64,000 nt of DNA from Pristionchus mayeri (taxonomy: Eukaryota; Nematoda; Chromadorea; Rhabditida; Neodiplogasteridae): contig BTRK01000006.1 in NCBI GenBank assembly GCA_036245805.1, positions 28,276,901-28,340,900 of the forward strand. Direction: 5' to 3'. The notes beneath the pieces were generated by a model. It saw only the letters and a list, made by a program, of their open reading frames with translations, was not told where the DNA came from and searched no databases. Numbering within the stretch: the stretch's first letter is position 1; each line of letters opens with the position of its first letter. Below, piece after piece: positions 12,501 to 23,697 of the stretch. Position numbers and translations under genes: made by a program.

Positions 12501-15500
12501 ACGTGATTGCTGATCAAAGTGGTCGGTCAAAACACATATTATATTTACAGCTAATTTAGAAATTAAATAATATTATACAGCTGTGCTTTTTTCCTCGTAA
12601 TAATAACAAGAATAGCATTTTACTCATGCCTTCTTGAAAGAAACTTAAGGAATTTTCCTAATATGGTATAATAGATACATGAGATATTGTTGAAGTTGAA
12701 GTAATTATGGTTATGCAGGATTGGTAGTCGAGGATGGAGTGGCGAGGGGAGAAGAGGCATTGGGATTACTGGAGAATGGAGAAACTAGACAAGGAATAAA
12801 GGAGGAGTTGCATGAAGTATTCATCCTATTTTTTCAAAACTCATGAAAAGATGTTCGGAATGGATGAATTGTATTTAGTTGATGTCTTTCCTCTCTGGTC
12901 GTTGTCTGGATGAAGAGAGCGAAGGGGCGGCTGATATATTCATCCTCGGATCAGAAGTTAGACCTGAGCAAATCAGAAATGTAAGTACAAATGTGCATTT
13001 ATCTCGAATTAATTAATCATGAACTTATGGCTCTTTTCCACATCTCACAACTAGTTGGTGTTTTTAGCAAACATGGACACTTAGTTCAATTGCTACACGA
13101 AAATGGCTCATACAGGGTCAATAGTAGCTAATAGCCGTCGCAATAGGTTATTTTATTTTTTATTGGTTTAAAAAACGTCAGTTTATCGGTGTTTAATTTT
13201 TTTGTGAATGTAATATAATTCATAGTCCGTTTGTCATGCTGCGTGTGCCCTAAAATACAGCCCTGTGTGATTTTAGACAACTCAGATGGAACGATTTATT
13301 CAGGTTGTAGTTTGTAGTTTTCGCGTTTATTTTCGCTCTTTTCTCGAGCGAAAATAACCCACAGCAACATCAAGACCGTAATAACGCACTTCCGGAAAAT
13401 GCTATCACGAGTTAACTTCCGTAAAAAAGCCTAAAGCATGCCGTGCCAGGAGCCTAGTGCATTCAAAAAACAGATATTGACTTTATTTTTGGACTACCGT
13501 AATTTTTCAATGGCTTTGTTTTGTAAAATGAGCTGCTGTATTTTATTTGTAGCGTTTTCATTAGGAACAATGATCTTTCTTGCGATTTAGACCGTAACTA
13601 ATTGTATGCAATAAATAAATAGTGCCAAAACAAAAATAAATAGTGCCAAAATATTTGGGAAGATTGACCCCCTTAATTTTTACACACCTTTTTTATTGAT
13701 AAATTGATCATTGTTTGCTCAATTTTGTATTGATTTCAGTGAACTGGGCATGTCTAAGAAGCTGAAAACGCGCAGAAAATAATTTAAAATTTAGCTTGAG
13801 ATTTTGATGCAAAACACCGGCTACCGCGACGCATGAGATACTGTAGCGCAACGCATGAAAATGACGAGAGCAGTGCAGCGATTCTGCTGAAACGCGAAAA
13901 CTACAAACTACAACATGAATAAATCGTTCCATTTGTGTTGTTCAAAATCGCACAGGGCCGTATTTTAGGGCACACGCAACACAACGGACTACGAGTTCTG
14001 ATATCACAGTAGCCCCAATTCACAATCAGTATTATTTTTATTTATCACTAATCAATGGCGGTTTGTGATTCTATTTATTCCTTTAGGTGACAGTATCTCA
14101 AGTGAAGGAGTGGAATGTTCTCGCCACTTCCATTCTTGCTCAGTTGGACAACCCCCAGAAGATTCATCTGTTCAAGATTAGAACAAGTCCTCAGTGAGTT
14201 ACTTGGCGCTAGTTTACTTTAGGAGGCAACTCTGCTTCTTTATCCCTACCCCTTCCCTCTGACGCCCTCGCCAGTAAACAACTACTCTCACGCTCTAGTA
14301 AACAATTTTATTACGGGCGGGACAGGCCTTTCAGTGCACATCTATAGCTCCTTCCTTATAACGGTGACCCGCGAATCAAGGAGCCCTATAAGCAAAGATA
14401 GAGTCTCCCAATAGACCCAATCATTGTTTACCGCTTAGGCCGGCTATATGCCTAGAATGGTTCGTGACTTTAGCGTCCGGCGCGTCTAGAGATCACGTAG
14501 TCTACGAAGGATCTCCTCTACTCCAGCGGTGGGCAACACCCGCGCCCCGCGGGTGGCAATTTTGGTTACCTGTAATTTCTTGGCTGGCGATCCCTTCCGT
14601 GAGTGTTCTGAGTGGTTGTTCCTCCCTCCCTGGGTAGAGTCCCAGGAGGTACGGTGTTTCCCCCCTAAAGGAAACGTGTCCCTGTTACTTCATCTTTCCT
14701 GTTACTAGAGTCTGTGAAAAAGAGCTGGTTACACATGGAGTGCTAAATGCTGGTATTAGTCTCTTCATTTCACACTCTGTCTAGACGGGTCGAGAAGTGA
14801 GAGAGGTTGAAATGAAGAGACAGTTATCTGAATGTCGCACTCTATGTTGAACACGCGATAAATCGTGCACTTGTATGATTTAAAAGAGTGTTTATATAGA
14901 TTTATGCAGAAGAAGTTACTAAAATAATAATGAATTTTAAAATATTGGTTCACTGCTATACAGCTATACAGCTATTCGGATTTTCAGATATGTCGAGACA
15001 TTGGTGGAAGAATTGATTGGTAAGAGAGATCTGGAGGGTAGATATGAGAGAATGGCCAAGTTGATGGAAGAGAAGCAACAGAAGGTACGAATATTTGTAG
15101 AATGACATATTTAAATTCGCACGTCATTGAAGGGGGATTGTTGTTCGTTGAGGTTCTTGCCGAGATCGGTGTTAGTATTCTAGACAACTCTCTGTGGCTT
15201 TCCCATGAATAGAGAATGAATGGAGATGTTTGAGATGAAGCAACAATATTCTGATTCTAGCAGAGTAGTCTGAGATTGTGTCTGATCACAGGAGCAAGAG
15301 ACTCTGCGAGAGACGAGAAACCAACTGAATCTCACCATTGAGAACACGAAGAAACTGAAGAAGGAAGTAAGTGATTGGGGTCGAATCGAAACTAGACTCA
15401 TTGTGAGTCTCACTTTCATCTCCAGAGAATCGCTTAACTCTTTTTTCGAAATTGATAATGTATATGTTATAGGTGGAAGAAGAGATCAGCAAGAAGTATA

Positions 15501-15556
15501 AAGGAAGACAAGTTAAGATTATGGGAGGAATTAATCAGGCACTTGTCTCTGTTTGA
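9501..15556 (+). CDS. CDK5RAP3: CDK5RAP3 orthologue, UFMylation ligase-complex subunit
   Basis: Fourteen exons join in phase: 9501-9676, 10247-10317, 10387-10496, 10832-10964, 11039-11097, 11153-11310, 11461-11608, 12398-12521, 12719-12816, 12879-12980, 14087-14193, 14988-15084, 15292-15366, 15473-15556. The product is 513 aa (human about 506). Diagnostic blocks in order: DWLVSRRH, YSSQRMKDWQ, QYEIPALRR, TVYEWKYG, the acidic EIDFGDDLDL region (site of UFIM-type motifs in the family), GVARGEEALGLLE, and the C-terminus SKKYKGRQVKIMGG. The family works with UFL1 and UFBP1 in attaching UFM1 to ribosomes and ER proteins; this role is inferred from identity. The least certain boundaries are the start codon and the exon 4/5 junction (acceptor GATGGAG). 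Introns carry two TTAA MITEs, member c of the CTAGGG group and a 770-bp inverted-repeat element. The reading frame is intact, so this is probably functional. Confidence 0.93.
9791..10024. mobile_element. TTAA MITE, copy B (CDK5RAP3 intron 1)
   Basis: Same ends (TTAA-AGTTACCGG ... CCGGTAACT-TTAA) and interior as copy A, in the same orientation. Very similar to copy A by eye, suggesting recent spread. Confidence 0.92.
10519..10753. mobile_element. TTAA MITE, copy C (CDK5RAP3 intron 3)
   Basis: Same element in the opposite orientation to copy B, about 500 bp away in another intron of the same gene. TTAA on both sides. Confidence 0.92.
11766..12322. mobile_element. CTCGAG/GAGTCG-core element (member c)
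   Basis: CTAGGGCGGCGAAAAC at the left faces GTTTTTGCCACCCTAG at the right. The flanks TAACTA and TAGCTA form a 6-bp duplication with one mismatch. The interior is packed with CTCGAG, GAGTCG and GTGCTCGA. It lies in intron 7 of CDK5RAP3. Confidence 0.85.
13224..13993. mobile_element. 770-bp element with about 100-bp inverted ends
   Basis: Left end GTCCGTTTGTCATGCTGCG returns inverted at about 13970-13990 (GCAACACAACGGAC). The homology runs about 100 bp inward to AAACTACAAACTACAA. The interior has no transposase. A second copy, in the opposite orientation and interrupted, lies at about 35020-35960. It sits in CDK5RAP3 intron 10. Confidence 0.85.
14194..14987. other. CDK5RAP3 intron 11, possible hAT-like end
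   Basis: The intron is not simple filler: its GC-richer core (about 14220-14740) includes CAGCGGTGGGCAAC near 14524, which resembles hAT terminal sequence. No partner end was found, so no element is called. Confidence 0.3.
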
Positions 15557-16817
15557 GGTACCCTAGTGTCCGTACCATATTACTTCACTTGTATTGTCTG
15601 CTTACTCCGAATGTTGATACTTATTTACCAACATCGCTGTAATATTAGAGCTAGTAGCCTCATATCTGATTGGTCTACATAACTTATTTTTAATTTTTTC
15701 CTTCCTATTATAGGGTACATTATTATGCTAAATGGAGACTAAAGAGTTTTATATCATGTATGAGAAAATATCTATATCATATAATGCTGATGGATAAATG
15801 CGTCCTTGTCTATATTCATTTTCAATCCTAATTTATTGCACCGTTTGGGTTTTCGTTCGTTGTTCACAGTGGAGGGATAAAGTGTTTGATGAAAAGGGAC
15901 GAATTGAATGGAAATGAAGGCAATTTTATTGCGTTTACTATGAACCCACTTGAATGAAAGCATTCTTTGGCTTCTGACACGGGACGTTTTGTATGGAGAG
16001 GACAGTTTATCAGAAGAGGAAACCCGTAGCGAGCATAAGGGAGAACCAGTAGGAGGAATGGAATGGAGCAAGTGAGGAGGAATGACAGAAAGGATATGTA
16101 CAAGGATGATGCCTCGTCTAAGAGAACTGCTGACAGTATCTCTCTCCCAATTGGTCAATATTCAACCACTGCTTGAATGGTCTCAGTCTACCATTGCCAG
16201 AAGGCACTTTGAAACTAGGAGAGGGGGATATCAGCGGGGATTTCCACACATTCCCACTCCTTGATCCTACCAAATGGAGACGAAAGAGTTGGAGTGATTG
16301 GAATGGAACAATGAGATGAGGAGGAACTGAAGAAGAGGGAAGTGAGAGAAGAGAAGATACTTCTCCTCGAGATACGCGTATTGTCATCTGGAAGGATATA
16401 GCATGATTAGGGTGAGGGAGGGGGAGGGGGAGGGAGCACCTCTCGCACACAAGGGAAGAATGGTTGGATCTCTTCGCTTTCCTCCTTCGCCTTCTCGTTG
16501 TTATTCAATCGATCCTCGCTCTAATAGAGAGAGATGAACTGGGATAGAATGAGGAATGTTTCACCTCCTTCCACTTGATCCAGTGAGTGTAACTATGGGA
16601 TATTCCAGCCACGATTATCTCCATCACTGATGCATCCACCTGCATTACAATCACATCTTCCTTACCACATATAAAATACACCCATTTCATTCGAAAATTC
16701 TCGTTTTCAAAAAGATGATCGTCATAAGTCGAAAGGGTTAGTAGAAAAAAAGTGTTTTCATTTCCGGAAACTGAGATTAGTAAGAAGAAATTGTGAGGAA
16801 ATTTCATTGAGTACTGT
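15557..16817. other. Unassembled region; possible minus-strand exon at 16564-16643
   Basis: A minus-strand segment reads VDASVMEIIVAGISHSYTH followed by WIKWKE between an AATGCAG acceptor and a GTGAAA donor. A second segment (about 16100-16260, FKVPSGNGRLRPFKQWLNID) resembles a minus-strand segment near 19650-19735 (FQLGLPSGEAPINVIQAI). They may belong to one gene or to duplicates. I do not recognise the protein. Confidence 0.3.
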
Positions 16818-17812
16818 GAGAATAGAAAGCGTAGTCCGTGGTGTGGTGAGCGAGATTTAGTATATCTGTTTCTAAGTATACGCGGAACATTTTAACCCCG
16901 CGTTCCGCGTATATCACGCCTCTCATGAGACAATCGAGCTGATCATGGGAATGGTGAAATGAGTTCTACCCGGTTTCGGGCACCCTGAGGCATGTCTGAA
17001 TGATCCCCGAAATCTTTTTGTGCACACTTCATTTTGGAGCTTCCTACGTAGGGTCGGATATCGGCATCACCCACTTGGTACAGTGTAGGTCAATTTTCTC
17101 AAAAATGTAGGTAAAGCAGCAGCTCAAATTTTCACAGTAGATGCAGCTCATCGAGAGCTTTCGAATGAGTAGTTTGCCAAAAAATACTTTATTTTCAACA
17201 TGGATTGCGACTTGAAATCAATCATATTGGCCGTGCTCTTCGAAAAGTGCGGTGTGAAATGAAATCGCCTGTTGAAGACGAAGTTCCAGACGAAGTTAAA
17301 ATGGCGAAACTCTCACCAGCGTGCCCGTATTTTTTTGGCAAACTACTCGTTCGAAAGCTCTCGATGAGCTGCATCTACTGTGAAAATTTGAGCTGCTGCT
17401 TTACCTACATTTTTGAGAATATTGACCTACACTGTACCACTCTTAAAAATGGGTTTTAGATAAATTGTTTTGTATAGATCGATAGATCTCAAAAAATGAA
17501 TTGGGGTTACTCAGAGGTCAATTTTGCTCTATCTTGCACCGTATCCAAGAAAACCGCTCTCAAAGTGGGTGATGCCGATATCCGACCCTACGTATGGAGC
17601 TCCAAAATGAAGTGTGCACAAAAATATTTCGGGGATCACTCAGGCATGCCTCAGGGTGCCCGAAACCGGGTAGAACTCATTTCACGATTTCAGCTCCATT
17701 CCCAGGAATGGCAATTTTAGCTCGATTCTCTCATGAATGGCGTGATATTTAGAAACAAATGTACTAAATCTCGCTCACCACACCACGGACTACGCTTTCT
17801 ATTCTCACAGTA
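16818..17812. repeat. 1-kb foldback with ATATCACGCC-type inner ends
   Basis: The outer arms share GAATAGAAAGCGTAGTCCG and complement. Inside these, ATATCACGCCTCTCATGAGA faces TCTCTCATGAATGGCGTGAT. A third inverted stretch near the centre (AAATTTGAGCTGCTGCTTTA type) surrounds about 17280. The three nested inverted layers could be one long hairpin or an insertion within an older element. Partial outer-end homology recurs at about 60490-60620. Confidence 0.88.
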
Positions 17813-17899
17813 TTTCGAGTTTATTCTGAGGAGCCCTCGAACATTGTTCTTTTCCTCGGGAGAATTTAATTAATTGGGTCTGCCGCAAAAGAGGAGGGG

Positions 17900-18130
17900 G
17901 AGGGTCAAACGAAGGGGGGGGGGGTGCTCCTCACCGTGAGAGTGAGAGCCGACCTTCTGAAGATGTTGATAGCAGCCCATAGTCTCTCGACATCTCTCGT
18001 CGTCCAATGGGAAGAAGAGACAAGAACGAGAGAGTGAGAGTCCATGTGCACAAGGAGAGAAGAGGAACGAACACGGAAGAAGTCGCCTGCGAAGGATGAA
18101 TTCTCTCTCACAAAATTGCCTCCCTCCCAC
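17900..18130 (-). CDS. Tentative exon, unknown protein
   Basis: One minus-strand frame reads SHWTTRDVERLWAAINIF and continues RRSALTLTVR, which has protein-like composition (it faintly recalls the SANT/Myb pattern). The overlapping frames are serine/leucine-rich shadows. No exon partner was joined. Treat as a hint of a gene only. Confidence 0.25.
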
Positions 18131-18379
18131 TCTACACTTTAGTCTACATCAAAAAACTAAGTTAAATGTCGGGGAGCTCTTGAATAATAATGGACAGTAT
18201 ACATAGTAATCATCTAACACTTGCAAATGGGTACGTGATGGGTGCGTAGGCATGTGCTGCTCCATTCGTACAAATTCATAGATCATCGCAACGGGAAAAT
18301 TCAAGATTTGTCATAAATCAGGCAAATGTATAATTTTTTTAGATCCCATTCTCCTTCACATGTATATTTTTTGAAATAT

Positions 18380-18706
18380 TTATTTTCCCAATGCATTTTC
18401 TCCATGGGCGGTGCACTCTTTAGCGCCATAATTCTTCTTTCTGAGATGATGAGAAGTTCTCATTGAGAACATTCCGAGTGGATTTCTAAAGAGGGAATAG
18501 TTCACTTCCAGTAACTGACCATCATTGTCCTTGTGTCGAGGAAGAATCGAAGTAGTGTCCATTCTCCATACATCAAAGTACAATAGTCGAGAAAGACGGT
18601 CGTCTATCACGGACTGACGGATAGAGGTATTTCGGATGTGGCAAGTGTAGATTGAAAATTTACGAATGATTGATATACCTTTACAACTCGATTGACTCGT
18701 CTCCAT
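18380..18706 (-). CDS. Unknown 108-aa reading frame
   Basis: An uninterrupted frame from ATG to stop, with balanced composition in its middle (SVIDDRLSRLLYFDVWRMD, then ILPRHKDNDGQLLEVNYSL). The C-terminal piece NPLGMFSMRTS resembles another minus-strand stretch near 20455-20480 (FRMFSMRTFHS); both come from the same palindromic GTTCTCATTGAGAAC word. A possible donor follows the first 10 codons, so the real start may be elsewhere. No family recognised. Confidence 0.3.
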   Translation of the reverse strand: METSQSSCKGISIIRKFSIYTCHIRNTSIRQSVIDDRLSRLLYFDVWRMDTTSILPRHKDNDGQLLEVNYSLFRNPLGMFSMRTSHHLRKKNYGAKECTAHGENALGK

Positions 18707-19825
18707 TTCATCACATCAATGGGCGACGAATATTCGAGGATAAGATTCCTTCAAATATCCCATTTATCTATTTTTTTACAGTACCCACCAGACATTTTTG
18801 GGTAGATCAATGTGCGTCTCCTCTTGTGCAGGCTTCTTCCCCTTCTTCTCACTGCTACTTTTCAATAGAGACAATAGACGAGAAACTTTGAGTTTCAGCA
18901 TCTAAAACTGAAAAAAAGAATGCAAGAAAAGAGAAGCGTTGAACGGTTGTGATGAGAAACGGCAGAGTGGAGAGGGAAGGAAATTTAGAAAGAGGAAAGT
19001 TGAAAATGGCCAAGAGATAGAAGAAAGATAAGGAAATGAGTGGAGAATGACGATTACTGGTAGAGGAGAAGGAGCTGAAGGGGAAGAATGGAAAGGAGAG
19101 GGAGGAAGAAGAGAGATGGAGAGGGAGATTGCAGATGGAGAGATATTCTACCTCCACTTCACAAATAGCAACCATCGAGAGAGAGAACCACCTTCTTCAC
19201 CCTTCAATATTTAAACATTTACCAGTTGAAATAAGCCGATAGTCTCGTTTCCGATTTGTAAGATAACGAAAGTTGTTTCTTGGATACTAAATTTTCCATG
19301 GTGGGTATATATCAGGAATTAGACATCTACCTAGATAATGAGAAAGGGGAAAAAGTAACTATTTATCAATTATTGAGGCGAAGAGAGACGGAGGGATGCG
19401 ATGGAATGAACAAGTGAGAGAATCCTCTTGGGGATTCAGAGCGGAGAAGGGAGGGGAAAGGTAGATCAAAGTGAGCATGAGAGGGGCATTCTGTCAAAAC
19501 ATATGCTACCCCAACTCACGAGTGGGATAACAATCGAAGAGGATATCGAAAGCGCCAATTATGAAGAGAGAAGCAGGAAATGATTAGGAAAGAAGTCTCC
19601 ATTTTTATGAGATAGAGAGAGATGAATTGATCCACTTTCACAGTCAGTCCACCCTTTATGAATGGCTTGAATAACATTGATCGGCGCTTCTCCCGAGGGA
19701 AGACCCAATTGAAATACCACGTAAATGGCCAGTCATTCGTAGTCCATTATGAGAATGTGTGGTCGCTCATCAATATGAATTGACTGCGAATGGTTTTGAC
19801 GGCTTCGGAGGAAGTGGTCATTGAA

Positions 19826-19851
19826 CCCCCCCCCCCCCCCCCCCCCCCCCC
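19826..19851. repeat. Poly(C) run, 26 bp
   Basis: An unbroken cytosine run on the + strand, the longest of the many G/C homopolymers in the window. Confidence 0.98.
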
Positions 19852-20529
19852 GCCCGGAAGGGTGATGTAGGTTTGGATAAGAGGAATAGAGGGTGGAAAG
19901 AAGATGATGAAGAGAAAGAATGAGGGAGAAGGAGATCAGTCAACACAATAGAATACACGTGCAGCAAATGAGTGAGATGGAGAAAGAAGAGAAAGAGATG
20001 AATAGAAGAGTGAGGGAGGGGAAGGACTCTCGAGAGGGAGATCTGTAAAAGTTTAGTGACCATTCAAAGAATATGGAAACGAGTGATGAGAGTGGAGTAA
20101 AGGAAATGTAGATGTATGAATATTAGTGCAGTATTTGAGCCTTCTGCCTCGATTCATGTTAATAATGCGGAGAAAGTTAATGAAGAGGGGGAAAGGAGGG
20201 AAAAGTTGAGACGAGAGAAGGACAAAAGGAAAAGGTTAGGTGAGGGGAATGAATGATAAGATAGCAGAAGAAGATGAACCTTGAAGACGAATTGAGATGA
20301 GATCAAGGTATGTGAAGTATGGAGGGAGAGTAAGGAAAGGAATGAGACTACTCGTTTCCCTCTCGGAGTCAACGTCAAATACGAACTATATGGTGATGTA
20401 ATGAAGGTGAGGAGAAAAGAGGAGAAAAGAGGAAGGACGAGGAAGAATGGAATGAAAAGTTCTCATTGAGAACATTCTGAACGATGGAAGACAGAGTATG
20501 CATTGGCAAGGTGAGAAGAAAGTGGTTGA

Positions 20530-21081
20530 GGAAGAAGAAGAAGAAGAAGGAAGAGAGACCAGGGATGCAAATGAGATGTGCATCTTGTGGAGAGAGGGCA
20601 TTTGAGTGGACTACCCTCTTTCTCGAGGAGGAGAGGGAGTACACTTCTGGAGGGACAAAGGGGACATTAGTACTTGAGAAAGCGAGACAACTGATCAAGA
20701 GGCGAAGGCAATCGGAAGAATGGGAGGTATCCCGATTAGAAGAGTGCAAGGGGATCAAGCATCTCTTCACCCTCATAACGTCTTTGGGGCAATCCGATTG
20801 GCTGACTAGCATCCCTTGACTTGTGGATAGTCTCGTCAGAGATGGATCCTCTCCCTCATTCATCTTCGTACTCTTCCATGCGAGTCCCCTATCAATGTGA
20901 CATCAGAGAGACAAGGGAAATCCTCTACTCGCAGTCCCTAGAGGCCTTAGCATGGGCACACCAGGAATGGAAGGAAGCTCAATTCAAAAGGGAAGGGGAG
21001 GAATCTACGAAATTGAAATTATTCCATATACTGTCTCTCATCATACATATACCTAAGAAGTATTTATCAGAGAAAAAATAG
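20530..21081 (+). CDS. Tentative two-exon gene fragment, unknown protein
   Basis: Two adjoining + frames have coding-like composition: about 20565-20775 (MRCASCGERAFEW with a CxxC, then EKARQLIKRRRQSEEWEV) and 20842-21081 (YQCDIRETREILYSQS, EALAWAHQEWKEAQ, ending at a TAG). They would need a small intron with an acceptor at CTCGTCAG (about 20839). The opposite strand is also partly open, but is serine-rich. No family recognised. Confidence 0.3.
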
Positions 21082-21539
21082 AGGAGTGATAATTTGGAGT
21101 CGCCTGATATGAGAACCTAAAGCATACAGAAACTAACATAAACAACAATAATAAAAAAGAGAAGGATGAATTGAGCAGCGGAGGAAATACAAGGAAGAAT
21201 GCCCCTGGTAGAAGACAGAACTCTCAAGTGATAGGAGAGGGGGAGACAACTCTGACGAAGGGTGTGAGATAGGGGGAGGAGTCAGAAAGATGGGAAGAAC
21301 GAATGATGAAAGCGACTTGTGACCACCGAAAGAAGGCAACAACAGCCATAGCCACAATTAGTAATGTATTGCCCATGCAACTACACCATTTAAACTACAT
21401 CACCTCGAAGGAAATTGACAATGATATGGAACAAAAAGCAGGGGATAAATAAATTGAGATGGATTAGAGGAAAGAGGGGGTGGACTAAATAGATGGAGGG
21501 AAGGAAGAGGAGGGGGGGAGGAGGTGGGAGGGCATACTC

Positions 21540-21662
21540 AGAGACGGTCGATGGCTCTCATTTGCATCCACAATGACTGCATTCCTTCTAGAAGCCACGA
21601 GTAATTGGCGAAGAATGAGTCGAGAATGGAGAGCGATGAGGGCATAGTCAGCAGTGACCCCT
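21540..21662 (-). CDS. Tentative exon, unknown protein
   Basis: On the minus strand, after a TAATTGAG acceptor, a frame reads VDGGVTADYALIALHSR, then LILRQLLVASRRNAVIVDAN, up to a GTATGC donor. About 170 bp further on, a hydrophobic segment (LLIVAMAVVAFFRWSQVAF, about 21290-21350) could be a following exon, but the phases do not match with standard signals. Confidence 0.3.
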
Positions 21663-22414
21663 CCGTCCACCTCAATTATATATCCCCCATTTATATAACG
21701 AGATTAAACAAACGTATAAACAACTCGCTTCGGGTCACTGTCTCTTATATTGGAGTTTCGTGAACAGAATCTGAGAAATCTATTCTGGGCCGATCTTTCC
21801 GGGTTTACCCCATTCGGGAAACAGTTCATTAAAACCAGCATTACATGAGGATTTTTCAATCAGGTAGGAGGCGTTGCCGAAATGTTAGACTTCGAGATAC
21901 TATAGGTATCTTCATTCTTTACACGCTCTCGCAACTTAATCGATTTAGAGAGTATGCAAAATTAAGAGACAGTGACCCCTCGTGTGACACTATCCACTGT
22001 TTACAGTGAATCATTGCGATTAGAGAGAGGCCATCAGGTGGAATCAAAACGCAATCAATGAGAAGAGGAAGGGAGGAAGAAGCAAGGGGGGGGGGGGAGA
22101 TTGAAGAGTAGGATTATAGTGTCCCATAAGTTCGTGATGTACGATTTTTAATTTTAAAAAAACCTTACGATTTTTAATTTTAAAAAAAACTACAATTTAT
22201 AGACGCATACATTTTGTATCCAAATATATGTCTTATTCAGCTCAAATGATGCTTATCACGTGTTTTCAATTTCTGTTAAATCGATCCAAAAAGACATTTT
22301 AAATTACTTTCCTAATGTATCTCAAAAAATTGATTGTTTTTTTAAATCTACAAATTATAAGACGTATGTGAGAATGCATGCATGGCAAATTTAAGACCTG
22401 ATAGTCTACTTATA

Positions 22415-23258
22415 CAGGGTGCGTAAAAAGTATGGTGACAAATATTAAGTATAATTTCTCGCGTACTTTCGATCACTATGAATCCCGGTTGGGCCCCAAT
22501 TTACCTGAGCATAATTGCTCCAAGATATTAATCTTAGTTTCCCACCAAGGAGCTCTGCCACTTAGAGGAGCGACAATTTCCATTTGAAATTAATGTGACC
22601 TTGCTACTCATTTTTTGGCATAAATGATAATTCCAAAAATTTGGATTAGCATTACCTCACTATTTTAACTGTATTATAGAGAGAAACCATTCCACTTTAA
22701 AATGCTCGCTCGTAGCAAGCACTCTCTTATTAGGGAACGGAGAAATGTCAACTTAACGAACTCATACTTTGATGATGACACAAAAACTTGAAGTGACATT
22801 TTCAGTTTTCATATTCAGCATGCTCATTTTTTGACATAAACATGTATCTCGTATTACACGGTCGAATTATGAATTTTGAATGTATCAAATTGAATGAGAA
22901 CAAAGGCATAACATCTGAATCAGAAATGGCCAAATTTAGCTGACGTGGCCACTTGGGAGAGATTTGAACAATCTGCAGATCCAGGTTCCCAATCCCGAAG
23001 TACACTGAATGCACAATTACGCTCCTGAGTGGTTGAGTATCATATAAAATATAATTCGAATATTATAACTTTCAACTTTTTATTCGCCATTTCTTTAACA
23101 CATTAATACTAAGAAGCTGTTAAGAATATTTTAACGTCATTTATGCGTTGCTTAGTTAAGTATCTGAGGAACATAGTGTAACAAATTGAGATATATTGGA
23201 ACTGTGCATTTCGAGTAGGATGCGATTGATTTTGTCACCATACTTTTTACGCACCCTG
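22415..23258. mobile_element. TA-flanked 844-bp inverted-repeat element, non-autonomous
   Basis: CAGGGTGCGTAAAAAGTATG at the left and its inverse at the right, with TA on both sides: Tc1/mariner-like ends. The 780-bp interior has no transposase frame. A fragment of the same family lies at about 61343-61490. Confidence 0.85.
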
Positions 23259-23511
23259 TATATCACGATTTCAAGAGAGCGAGTTGAAGGGGTCAAAATT
23301 GGCTATGGTCAATTTATTTCGCGTGAATGCGTTTCGCGTTATGTTTTTGTAATAATTATGTTCTCTGCCATTCTAAAGAGCAGATCATATAAATAAATAT
23401 TATTTTTAAAAGCCAAATTTACTACTCATCGAATATCAATTCGGAGATGAATCAGATAATGATTGGCTAATGCAATCAGTGCTGGGCTAGGAAATATGAC
23501 GAAAAAATTTT

Positions 23512-23660
23512 TTGCGACGACCGCCCGGGTCCAGCTGTTGGCGACCGGGGGGGGGGGGGGGGCACACCGGCTGCAACCCTCCGGACCATCGCATTGACGT
23601 CAATGCGATGGCCCCCTACTGCGAACCCCCCCCCCCCCCCCCCCGGACCCTCCTAGTGAA
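23512..23660. repeat. GC hairpin: G run, perfect palindrome, C run
   Basis: A perfect 26-bp palindrome centred on GACGTC (23586-23611) lies between a 17-base G run (about 23547) and an 18-base C run (about 23627). Together these can fold into one large hairpin. Non-coding; it begins about 40 bp beyond the stop codon of the next gene. Confidence 0.85.
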
Positions 23661-23697
23661 TGTAATCCCTTCTAGATCCCTTCCTTTCCCATCTCTC

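Noticed and set aside
20375..20863. 162-codon minus-strand frame as a gene
   Set aside because: Serine-rich with a phenylalanine run from a GAA repeat; the opposite strand has better coding composition.
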